Positions 1 to 9,095 of a stretch of DNA of 64,000 bases are shown here, in pieces; the first letter of the stretch is position 1; every line of letters begins with the position of its first letter. The notes under the pieces are model-generated. The model was not told where the DNA came from. It did not search any database and saw nothing but the letters and a program-made list of their open reading frames with translations. Both the position numbers and the translations under genes were made by a program. The DNA comes from Chitinimonas sp036961565 (lineage in GTDB: Bacteria; Pseudomonadota; Gammaproteobacteria; Burkholderiales; Chitinimonadaceae): the NCBI RefSeq assembly GCF_036961565.1, contig NZ_JBAMDD010000004.1:282008-346007 (forward strand), in the 5' to 3' direction.

Positions 1-1
1 C

Positions 2-1486
2 GAAACAGCCCGCAACCGCCATACCGCCCGGGGCAAGCTGCTGCCGCGTGATCGCGTGGCGCAATTGCTCGATGTCGGCTCGCCCTTCCTGGAAATCGGC
101 CAGTTGGCCGCCTACGGCCAGTACGACGACCAGGTGCCCTCTGCCGGGCTGATCGCTGGCATAGGCCGGGTCAGCGGTGTGGAATGCATGATCATCGCCA
201 ACGATGCCACGGTAAAGGGTGGTACCTACTACCCGATCACGGTGAAGAAGCACCTGCGCGCGCAAGAAATCGCCATGGGAAACCGCCTGCCCTGCATCGC
301 ACTGGTGGACTCCGGCGGCGCCAACCTGCCCAACCAGGACGAAGTCTTCCCCGATCGTGATCACTTCGGCCGCATCTTCTACAACCAGGCCAATCTCAGC
401 GCCCAGGGCGTACCCCAGATTGCCGCCGTGATGGGCAGCTGTACGGCAGGCGGTGCCTATGTGCCCGCCATGAGCGACTACAGCGTGATGGTCAAAAACC
501 AGGCCACCATCTTCCTGGCTGGCCCACCCTTGGTCCGCGCCGCAACCGGCGAGGTGGTAACGGCCGAGGAGCTGGGCGGTGCCGATGTACATGCCAAGAT
601 CAGCGGCGTGGCCGACTACTACGCGCACAACGATGCCCATGCGCTGGATCAGGTGCGTCGCATTGTTGCCAACCTCAACTGGGTCAAGCCTATGACAGTG
701 GCGACCAAGCCTGTCCTGGCGCCGCTCTACCCGGCAGAAGAACTCTACGGCATTGTCGGCGCCGACCTGAAAAAGCCCTTTGATATCCGCCAAGTGATCG
801 CCCGCATTGTCGATGGCTCGACCTTTGACGAGTTCAAGGAAACCTACGGCACTACGCTGGTTACCGGCTTTGCCCACATCTATGGCTATCCGGTCGGCAT
901 CATCGCCAACAACGGTGTGCTGTTCAGCGAGTCGGCCCAGAAGGGGGCGCACTTTATCGAGCTGTGCAGCCAGCGTGGTATTCCGCTGGTGTTCCTGCAG
1001 AACATCACCGGCTTTATGGTGGGCAAGAAATACGAGGCCGAAGGGATAGCCAAGCACGGCGCCAAGATGGTGACCGCTGTGGCAACCAGCAAGGTACCCA
1101 AGTTCACCATGGTGATCGGCGGCAGCTACGGCGCCGGCAACTACGGCATGTGTGGCCGGGCCTACAACCCCAACTTCATGTGGATGTGGCCCAATGCCCG
1201 CATCGCGGTGATGGGTGGCGAACAGGCCGCCGGCGTACTGGCCCAGGTGCGCGAAGAGGCGTTGGCCAAGCAGGGCAAGACACTGTCTGACGAGGACAAG
1301 GAAGCCATACGCAAACCGCTGCGCGACCAGTTCGAAGCGCAAAGCCACCCCTACTACGCCACCAGCCGGCTGTGGGACGATGGCATCATCGACCCCAAGG
1401 ACAGCCGCCGCGTACTGGGCCTGGCCATTTCCGCCAGCCTGAACAAACCCATAGCCGACACCAAGTTCGGCGTGTTCCGGATGTAA
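2..1486 (+). CDS. liuB: Methylcrotonyl-CoA carboxylase, carboxyltransferase (beta) subunit, 5' end cut by window
   Basis: The reading frame is open from base 2, so the true start lies before the window; about 494 residues are visible of a family that is usually near 535. It is a biotin-dependent carboxyltransferase. The visible N-terminus (ARGKLLPRDRVAQLL) matches the usual start region of MccB/PccB, and the Gly-rich CoA/biotin-binding sections are present (SGGANLP, SCTAGGAYVPAMSD, GGSYGAGNYGMCGRAY, MGGEQAAGVLAQV). With the biotin-carrying alpha subunit (liuD, 3507-5504) it would carboxylate 3-methylcrotonyl-CoA to 3-methylglutaconyl-CoA in leucine/isovalerate breakdown in the cytoplasm. The order liuB-liuC-liuD supports methylcrotonyl- rather than propionyl- or geranyl-CoA as substrate; the substrate is an inference from context. 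Confidence 0.93.
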   Translation, partial: ETARNRHTARGKLLPRDRVAQLLDVGSPFLEIGQLAAYGQYDDQVPSAGLIAGIGRVSGVECMIIANDATVKGGTYYPITVKKHLRAQEIAMGNRLPCIALVDSGGANLPNQDEVFPDRDHFGRIFYNQANLSAQGVPQIAAVMGSCTAGGAYVPAMSDYSVMVKNQATIFLAGPPLVRAATGEVVTAEELGGADVHAKISGVADYYAHNDAHALDQVRRIVANLNWVKPMTVATKPVLAPLYPAEELYGIVGADLKKPFDIRQVIARIVDGSTFDEFKETYGTTLVTGFAHIYGYPVGIIANNGVLFSESAQKGAHFIELCSQRGIPLVFLQNITGFMVGKKYEAEGIAKHGAKMVTAVATSKVPKFTMVIGGSYGAGNYGMCGRAYNPNFMWMWPNARIAVMGGEQAAGVLAQVREEALAKQGKTLSDEDKEAIRKPLRDQFEAQSHPYYATSRLWDDGIIDPKDSRRVLGLAISASLNKPIADTKFGVFRM

Positions 1487-1498
1487 GGCCTACCGCCC

Positions 1499-2155
1499 AT
1501 GTCCCGCCTCCCTACACTTGCCGCCCGCCAGCTGCAGCCGCTGCTGTGGCTGGCCTGCGCGCTGGCAGCCTGGGCCGAATCCGGCCCGGCTGTCCCCGGT
1601 CCGGCTGTCCTATTGCAGCCCATGGGCCGCATTGCGCCGCAGCATGTGGAATCCGTACGCCAGGCCATTAGCCAGGTGTATGGTTTTGCGGTGGCCGTCG
1701 GCAAAACGCAGGGCCTGCCCCAGGCAGCCTACTACCCGGCTCGCCAGCGCTATCGGGCAGATCGCCTGCTCGACTATCTGGCGCAGCAACGGGCGGGCAA
1801 TGGCCCCATCATACTGGCGCTGACCGATGCCGATATTTCCACCACCCTGCATGGCAAGCCGGATTGGGGGGTGTTTGGCCTGGGCTCGTTGGACCGCAAG
1901 GTGGCGGTCGCCTCCACCTACCGGCTCAAGCGGGGCGCCAGTGCGGCGCAGCAGCAACTGCGGCTGAGCAAGGTGGCAGTGCACGAGATTGCCCATAACC
2001 TGGGCCTGCCGCATTGCAGCAGTGCCTTGTGCGTGTTGACCGACATGGAAGGCAGCATAAGCAAGCTGGACGCCGCACCGCTGGCTTTCTGCGGCGTCAG
2101 CCGCCTGCTGGTGCAGGGACTCAGCTACGCCAAGACGCGGGTCGGCACGCCATGA
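1499..2155 (+). CDS. Archaemetzincin-like (peptidase family M54) zinc protease with N-terminal signal or anchor
   Basis: The 218-residue product starts with a hydrophobic segment (about residues 12-25) ending near AWAE, suggesting export. Around residue 162 is HEIAHNLGLPHC, followed by four residues, Cys, then after CVL exactly 17 residues and another Cys. This reproduces the spacing of the M54 signature HExxHxxGxxxC-x4-C-x-M-x17-C-x2-C, except that the Met-turn position is Leu and the last Cys is Ser. The catalytic HExxH and third zinc ligand are intact. It starts 12 bp after liuB and its stop overlaps the next start codon (ATGA), so it appears translationally coupled inside the liu transcript, although no link to leucine catabolism is known. 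Most archaemetzincins are cytosolic, so a signal peptide would be unusual. Substrate unknown. Confidence 0.72.
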   Translation: MSRLPTLAARQLQPLLWLACALAAWAESGPAVPGPAVLLQPMGRIAPQHVESVRQAISQVYGFAVAVGKTQGLPQAAYYPARQRYRADRLLDYLAQQRAGNGPIILALTDADISTTLHGKPDWGVFGLGSLDRKVAVASTYRLKRGASAAQQQLRLSKVAVHEIAHNLGLPHCSSALCVLTDMEGSISKLDAAPLAFCGVSRLLVQGLSYAKTRVGTP

Positions 2156-2625
2156 ATACCACTGCCCCACACACCATGCAGATTTGGGTCGATGCCGATG
2201 CCTGCCCCGGTGTCATCAAGGAAATCCTGTTCCGCGCCGCCGAGCGCTGGCAGGTGCCTACCACGCTGGTGGCTAACCAGCTGATACGCATACCGCCCTC
2301 GGCCTGGATACGCAGCCTGCAGGTGCCCGCCGGTTTCGATGTCGCGGACAGGGAGATCGTTTTAAAGGTGCAAGCCGGCGATCTGGTCATCACTGCGGAT
2401 ATTCCGCTGGCGGCGGCCGTCATAGAAAAAGGTGGCCATGCCATCAACCCGCGCGGCGAGATCTATACGCCCGAGAACATGGCCGAAAGACTGAGGATGC
2501 GGGACTTCATGGAGGCGCTGCGCAATAGCGGCGTAGAGACCGGCGGACCAGCCGCCTTCAGCCAATCGGACCGGCAGGCTTTTGCCAATCAGTTGGACCG
2601 GTTCTTGCAGAAACACCAAGCCTAG
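2152..2625 (+). CDS. yaiI: YaiI/YqxD (UPF0178, DUF188) family protein
   Basis: The 157-residue protein belongs to the UPF0178/DUF188 family, a PIN-like nuclease fold of uncertain role. The family signature is clear near the N-terminus (QIWVDADACPGVIKEIL), followed by the conserved IRIPPS-like and DLVITADIPLA segments and the terminal Asn-Pro-Arg-Gly-Glu stretch. I chose the ATG at 2152, which overlaps the stop of the protease gene as ATGA and implies coupling; the ATG at 2176 directly before QIWVDADAC gives the more usual family length and is an alternative. The reading frame is also open upstream to 2014, but that part overlaps the protease gene in another frame. Sitting between liuB and liuC it probably shares their transcript. 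Confidence 0.85.
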   Translation: MNTTAPHTMQIWVDADACPGVIKEILFRAAERWQVPTTLVANQLIRIPPSAWIRSLQVPAGFDVADREIVLKVQAGDLVITADIPLAAAVIEKGGHAINPRGEIYTPENMAERLRMRDFMEALRNSGVETGGPAAFSQSDRQAFANQLDRFLQKHQA

Positions 2626-2636
2626 GAGACAAGATC

Positions 2637-3425
2637 ATGAGCACATCCCTGACTACCCACATCGCCAGCAATGGCGTGGCTACCCTGACTCTCAACCGGC
2701 CCGAGCGCCACAATGCCTTCGACGACGGCCTGATTGTGGAGCTGACCGAGGCACTGCAGGCGTTGGCGGAGAATCCGGCCGCACGTGTCGTGGTCCTGGC
2801 CGCCACCGGCAAGAGTTTCTCGGCAGGTGCCGATTTGGGCTGGATGAAGCGCATGGCCAGCTACGGCGAGGCTGAGAACCTGGCCGATGCCCGCAAACTG
2901 GCCCAGCTGATGCATGTGCTAGACACGCTGCCCAAGCCGACCGTGGCCGCCGTGCAAGGCCCGGCCTATGGCGGTGGCGTAGGTCTGCTGGCCTGCTGCG
3001 ACATGGTATTTGCCGCGCCCGAGGCCATGCTGGCTCTGACCGAGGTCAAACTCGGCCTGATCCCTGCCGTCATCTCCCCCTATGTGGTGCGCAAGATAGG
3101 CAGCAGCCATGCACGGCGCTACTTCCTGTCGGCCGAGCGCTTCACGCCTGAAACCGCCCTGCGCATCGGCCTGGTGCACGAGATCGCCCCGCAGGACGAA
3201 GTCAGTCCACTGGCGCACAGCTGGGCGGCGCAGTTGCTCATCAACGGCCCGGCCTCCATGCAGGCTGCCAAGCAACTGGTTGCCGAAGTGGCTGACCGCC
3301 CCATTTGCGGTGAACTGAACGAGCATTGCGCTCAGCGCATTGCCCGGCAGCGTGTCAGCCCGGAAGGCCAGGAGGGGCTCACCGCCTTCCTGGAAAAGCG
3401 CCCACCCAACTGGGTCACCCAATAA
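2637..3425 (+). CDS. liuC: Methylglutaconyl-CoA hydratase / enoyl-CoA hydratase family
   Basis: This 262-residue protein is a crotonase-fold hydratase. It has the N-terminal NRPERHNAFDD motif, the first oxyanion-hole segment GKSFSAGADLGWMKRM, the second oxyanion-hole segment PAYGGGVGLLACCDM, and LGLIPAVISPYVVRKIG. The Asp-Leu-Gly-Trp-Met after GAD and the position between the two methylcrotonyl-CoA carboxylase subunits favour 3-methylglutaconyl-CoA hydratase, which would make HMG-CoA in leucine degradation. A ribosome binding site (AGGAGA) overlaps the stop codon of the preceding gene and places the start at the ATG at 2637. The liu-pathway isovaleryl-CoA dehydrogenase and HMG-CoA lyase are not in this window; the former would be expected just upstream. 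Confidence 0.9.
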   Translation: MSTSLTTHIASNGVATLTLNRPERHNAFDDGLIVELTEALQALAENPAARVVVLAATGKSFSAGADLGWMKRMASYGEAENLADARKLAQLMHVLDTLPKPTVAAVQGPAYGGGVGLLACCDMVFAAPEAMLALTEVKLGLIPAVISPYVVRKIGSSHARRYFLSAERFTPETALRIGLVHEIAPQDEVSPLAHSWAAQLLINGPASMQAAKQLVAEVADRPICGELNEHCAQRIARQRVSPEGQEGLTAFLEKRPPNWVTQ

Positions 3426-3438
3426 CGACATGACTTGC

Positions 3439-3461
3439 GTACCGGCGCCTGGCGCCGGTAC
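3439..3461. promoter_or_regulatory. Intergenic hairpin between liuC and liuD
   Basis: Two 11-base arms, GTACCGGCGCC and its reverse complement, are separated by a single base, giving a strong hairpin in the 81-bp gap between liuC and liuD. No T-run follows, so it is more likely an mRNA-stability or attenuation element than a full terminator. Confidence 0.4.
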
Positions 3462-3506
3462 CGCCTCCCTCCCTTGCAGCACTGTGCTTCACAACGAGCC
3501 AAACCG

Positions 3507-5504
<1,998 letters not shown>

Positions 5505-5536
5505 GCACTGTCGGCCTGGGCGGCTCCCAAAATGAC

Positions 5537-5568
5537 AAGCCCTGCTCTGGTGCATCAGAGCAGGGCTT
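5537..5568. terminator. Rho-independent-type terminator after liuD
   Basis: A perfect 13-bp stem (AAGCCCTGCTCTG and its complement) with a 6-base loop lies 32 bp after the liuD stop codon and between convergent genes. Short T-rich sequence follows, so it may serve both strands. Confidence 0.75.
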
Positions 5569-5596
5569 TGTGGGGCTTTATGTCAGGTGGCGTGCA

Positions 5597-6997
5597 TCAG
5601 AAGCTGGCAACAGACAGATACTGCGCCAAGCCATACAGATTGCGGGTCGTTGGTGAATAGTTGAGCAAGGTCGCCTGATTGCCCAGCAGGTTCTGCAGCT
5701 GTGTCTGGCGGGCTTGCGCGACGAATGGATTGCTATCTGTCGCATTGGCGGCGCGCAGCCCTTCGGTGCTACGGCGCAACTGGCTGGTCACCGTACTGTT
5801 CTCAGTCACCCCCTTCACCTCGCTGGCCACCTGCGACAGCAGGCTGGTAACGCCATCAGCGTTGGCTTCAAAGGCCCGGTTGAACTTTTCCTCGTCCAAC
5901 TTGAAGCGCCCTTCTCCGGCGCGCTCAACACCAAGCTGCGACAGCGTCAGCCGCTTCAGGCCGCTACCCGATTCAGCGCCCCCCAGCGCCGAATCCAAGT
6001 CGTTAGCGACGCGGCGGGTCAAGCCATCTGCCTGCAGATTGCCCGCCTGGCTATAAAAGCCATTCAGTGCAGCAACCAGCTTACCGGCACTGCGGCTAGC
6101 TTCGCTGGCATCACGGCTCAAGCTTATGCGCGCCGTCCCCGTGCCCTCTATATTCAAGGTCGCCCCACTCAGCGCCCGGCTGACCTGGTTGCTGGGACTG
6201 CTGACAGCCCGTCCATCGACTTTCAGTTCCGCATCCTGCGCTGCCCGCAGCTGCGTGAGATTACGCCCCGCCCCAGCCTGTTCAACTGGATCAAAGGCCA
6301 GCCGCGATAGCCCCTGGGTGCTATCCGTGCCATTCGCATCATTGTCGCGTACCCGGATACGGAAAGCCTGGTCCGTACCCGTATTCTGGCCAGTCAGTTC
6401 CAGCCTGGCGCTGCTGTCTTCCTGCACCACCCTGGCGCTGATACCCACGCCCGCACGATTGATGGCATTGGCAATACCGTTGAGCGAACTGTCGAGCACA
6501 CCTATGGAGACCTGCGCCGTGGCTTGGTCGCCCTGGGTAAAGGTATTGGTGCTGCTGTTGAAGCGGCCAAAGTCGATATTGAGCGTGCCCGTCCCCACCA
6601 GGCTGGACGGATCAAACGCCTGGCTTTGCAGGCGCTGCGACTCAGCGGTCTGTGTCACCTCCACGGTAGCAGCACGCAAAGGGCCCGCTTTTTTGTCCAC
6701 ATTGGCGCTGATCTGCCTGTTGTCGGAGCGCAGGCTTACGCCAGCAACTTCATCATCGCTATCCAGCCCGCCTACAGCCGTCTTGAGGTTGGTCAGTGCC
6801 GATTGCAGGCGCCCGTAGTCCGACAGCTTGACCTGTGTAGAACCAGGCAGGCGCAGGCCACCCACACCGCTGCCAGCGCCATTGCCGCCAGCCGAGTTCA
6901 ACCCCGTTGCACGCCCAAGGCTTTGCAGACGCAGTGGATCGTTGGATACTAGGCCATAGGCCCGGCTCAGGTTGCTGGCGATGCTGGTGAGATTCAC
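5597..6997 (-). CDS. Orphan FliD-like (flagellar hook-associated protein 2 family) protein
   Basis: This 466-residue protein resembles the filament-cap protein FliD in its middle and C-terminal parts. The stretch VSIGVLDSSLNGIANAINR followed by GVGISARVVQEDSSARLELTG matches the FliD N domain, and LSQLGVERAGEGRFKLDEEKF with NADGVTSLLSQV matches the start of the FliD C domain. The usual N-terminal hook-binding coiled coil is degenerate and no flagellar genes are nearby, so it may be a paralogue or a filament-associated protein rather than the main cap. The frame is open to 7009, but GGAGG lies five bases before the GTG at 6997, which gives a protein beginning MNLTSIASNLSRAYGL; I take that as the start. 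Confidence 0.62.
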   Translation of the reverse strand: MNLTSIASNLSRAYGLVSNDPLRLQSLGRATGLNSAGGNGAGSGVGGLRLPGSTQVKLSDYGRLQSALTNLKTAVGGLDSDDEVAGVSLRSDNRQISANVDKKAGPLRAATVEVTQTAESQRLQSQAFDPSSLVGTGTLNIDFGRFNSSTNTFTQGDQATAQVSIGVLDSSLNGIANAINRAGVGISARVVQEDSSARLELTGQNTGTDQAFRIRVRDNDANGTDSTQGLSRLAFDPVEQAGAGRNLTQLRAAQDAELKVDGRAVSSPSNQVSRALSGATLNIEGTGTARISLSRDASEASRSAGKLVAALNGFYSQAGNLQADGLTRRVANDLDSALGGAESGSGLKRLTLSQLGVERAGEGRFKLDEEKFNRAFEANADGVTSLLSQVASEVKGVTENSTVTSQLRRSTEGLRAANATDSNPFVAQARQTQLQNLLGNQATLLNYSPTTRNLYGLAQYLSVASF

Positions 6998-7113
6998 GAT
7001 AACCTCCACGCAAGCGCCATGACAGCGGCACCTGCCCTTTTACTATACGCTTGATTTTACTAGGCTTAGCCACCGTTCTGCCAAGCGGTGCAGTATTACC
7101 CAAGGAGTATTTG

Positions 7114-7878
7114 ATGTGCCAGCTGATGGGCATGAACTGCAATGTGCCTACCGATATCTGCTTTTCGTTCGAGGGTTTCCGCCGACGTGGCGGTGAAACG
7201 GACCACCATGCCGACGGCTGGGGCATAGGCTTCTTCGAAGGGCGTGGCTGCCGCCTGTTCATCGACTGGCAGGCCTCCACCACCTCGCCCATTGCCGAGC
7301 TGGTGCGCAGCTATCCCATCAAGTCCACCAACGTGATATCGCATATCCGCAAGGCCACCGTGGGCAAGGTATCGCTGGCCAATACCCACCCTTTCCTGCG
7401 TGAACTGTGGGGGCAATACTGGTTATTCGCCCACAACGGCGACCTCAAGACCTTGCCCGCGCTCAGCGCCGAGCGCTTTCAGCCAGTGGGCGACACCGAT
7501 AGCGAACATGCCTTCTGCTGGCTACTCGAGCAGCTGTCTGCCCGATTCCCGGCCAAGCCAGACGCAGCCACCTTGCAGGCCGCCCTGAGCCAGTTGGCCG
7601 CCGAGCTATCCCGCCACGGCACGCTCAATTTCCTGCTATCGAATGGCGAATGGCTGGCTGCCCACTGCGCCACCAATCTGCACTACATCGTCCGCAAGGC
7701 ACCATTCGGCCAGGCACACCTGATAGACCAGGACATCAGCGTCGATTTCGATGCCCTGACCACCCCCAACGACCGCGTCGCCCTGATCGCCACCCAGCCA
7801 CTGACCGACAACGAGGCCTGGACAAAAATGCAGACGGGTGAGTTGGTTGTCTTTGTGGATGGCCAGCCTACCCGCTAG
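7114..7878 (+). CDS. yafJ: Class II glutamine amidotransferase, YafJ family
   Basis: The 254-residue product begins Met-Cys-Gln-Leu-Met; Cys2 would become the N-terminal nucleophile after Met removal, as in Ntn hydrolases. Further glutaminase-domain motifs are visible: DGWGIGFF, SHIRKATVGKVSLANTHPF and WLFAHNGDL. It therefore probably hydrolyses glutamine (or a gamma-glutamyl substrate) to release ammonia, in the cytoplasm. No synthetase domain follows, which is normal for the YafJ group, whose physiological acceptor is not well defined. AAGGAG lies eight bases before the ATG at 7114; the longer frame from 7051 would bury the Cys and is rejected. Divergent from the FliD-like gene. Confidence 0.85.
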   Translation: MCQLMGMNCNVPTDICFSFEGFRRRGGETDHHADGWGIGFFEGRGCRLFIDWQASTTSPIAELVRSYPIKSTNVISHIRKATVGKVSLANTHPFLRELWGQYWLFAHNGDLKTLPALSAERFQPVGDTDSEHAFCWLLEQLSARFPAKPDAATLQAALSQLAAELSRHGTLNFLLSNGEWLAAHCATNLHYIVRKAPFGQAHLIDQDISVDFDALTTPNDRVALIATQPLTDNEAWTKMQTGELVVFVDGQPTR

Positions 7879-7987
7879 CAGGCTTCACACTGCCTCATAA
7901 ACCAGGACGGATTGGTGCTTCAAAATATCGCCGATCATCCAGCCACACATTTTGTTGCAGATATGCAGATGGGGCTGCGTTGAGCTC

Positions 7988-8206
7988 TTACGCCATCACC
8001 TCTAGCTTCTCAATATCCTTCCAATCCGCCGCACGGCCAAGCGCGTGCATGTACTTATCAAATGTGGTTCCCACCTGATCGGAAATGGGTTGATCCAAGA
8101 GCCATACTGAATCACATTCGAAGCACAACGAAAAACGAAGCTCTGGCTTAGCTTTGAGTCGAACCCACCAAATGGCATCTTGCAGACAATAAGGACAGAG
8201 CTTCAT
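7988..8206 (-). CDS. Small zinc-ribbon-like hypothetical protein
   Basis: The 72-residue product begins MKLCPYCLQDAIWW and has a second pair, CFEC, about 20 residues later, so CxxC-x(n)-CxxC could bind one zinc. No further domain is recognisable. The frame is open to 8311, but the Met directly before the first CxxC (8206) is the likelier start because the upstream extension looks non-coding. Its neighbours give no functional hint. Confidence 0.5.
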   Translation of the reverse strand: MKLCPYCLQDAIWWVRLKAKPELRFSLCFECDSVWLLDQPISDQVGTTFDKYMHALGRAADWKDIEKLEVMA

Positions 8207-8284
8207 ATTTAGACGGTTCTTAACCTTCAAGAGCTTGAAGCAACACGCTCCGCGCAATGCTATTTGGCACAACCCAAATGGCAA

Positions 8285-8305
8285 GCACCCGGTTTTACCG
8301 GGTGC
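8285..8305. terminator. Hairpin downstream of the TPS/FecR operon
   Basis: A perfect 9-bp stem (GCACCCGGT and its complement) with a TTT loop lies about 60 bp after the stop of the FecR-domain gene on the minus strand. T-richness after it is weak, so terminator function is only likely. Confidence 0.45.
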
Positions 8306-8365
8306 CAGCATCTCACTTATTCCAACGATACCGCTTTCCAGCTCCTCACTGGCACCCTACCAGAC

Positions 8366-9091
8366 TCAGTCTATGGTGCACTCGAAGTCCTTTTGATCGG
8401 CCTGCTTCTCCAGCACGGCCTCAGGCGGCTTGTTGGTGCCCTTGTCAGTGGCGATGGGCACGCCACTGCGCGGCGGCACGGTGATCGGCGGTGTGGTCAA
8501 GGTACCCACATAACCGAACTCGCCGGTGCCGAACTCCTGTGCCCCACCCTGGTTCTGCACCACGATGCGACCATCTGCCACGTCAACATACAGGCCATCC
8601 AGCGGAATCTGCCCTTCGTTGCTGCGATAATCGTCGCACTGGCTTTCCTCCTTGCGGCAGAACAGCACGCCATAGTTGGTGCCGCGTATGCCTATGGTCG
8701 CCGTCGGCGTGGCCATACGGTAGTTCTCCAGGCCGTTACGCTTGCCCACCAGCCCAGTCACCGCCCGCAAGCCCCCTTTGACCAGCCGGAAGAAGGCGTT
8801 GTCTTCCTGCGGCTTGGCCTGATCGAACTTGTAGTCATCGATCTTGAGCTGGGTATTGGGCCGCAGGGTCAACTCCCCACCGTCGCTGAACTTCAGTCTG
8901 GCATAGGTATTGGCCCCAGTGGAGAGCAGGTCGCCCTTGTCCACGCTGGACTGTAAACCCAGTATCTTGACGATACCATCCGCCTTGCGCGCACTTAGCA
9001 CGCCGGCCAGCTGGGTTACGGTACCCGCCTGGGCTGCGTAAGCAGGCACGGCGAGGGTGAACGAGACCAGAAGCGTCGCCATCTTCAGCAT
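8366..9091 (-). CDS. Exported FecR-domain protein, third gene of the TPS operon
   Basis: The product (about 241 residues from the ATG at 9091) has a signal peptide ending in VPAYAAQAG and then a FecR domain: a GVLSARKADG-like start, a KGDLLSTGANTYARLKFSDGGELTLRPNTQ core, and TPTATIGIRGTNYGV. Exported stand-alone FecR domains are found next to large surface proteins and may help present or anchor them; here that is an inference from position. The start lies just after the tpsA stop codon (9096). Longer starts at 9127 and 9142 overlap tpsA and would put a basic extension before the signal peptide. A cysteine pair (FCRKEESQC, about residues 157-165) could form a disulfide. Confidence 0.75.
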   Translation of the reverse strand: MLKMATLLVSFTLAVPAYAAQAGTVTQLAGVLSARKADGIVKILGLQSSVDKGDLLSTGANTYARLKFSDGGELTLRPNTQLKIDDYKFDQAKPQEDNAFFRLVKGGLRAVTGLVGKRNGLENYRMATPTATIGIRGTNYGVLFCRKEESQCDDYRSNEGQIPLDGLYVDVADGRIVVQNQGGAQEFGTGEFGYVGTLTTPPITVPPRSGVPIATDKGTNKPPEAVLEKQADQKDFECTID

Positions 9092-9095
9092 GGTG

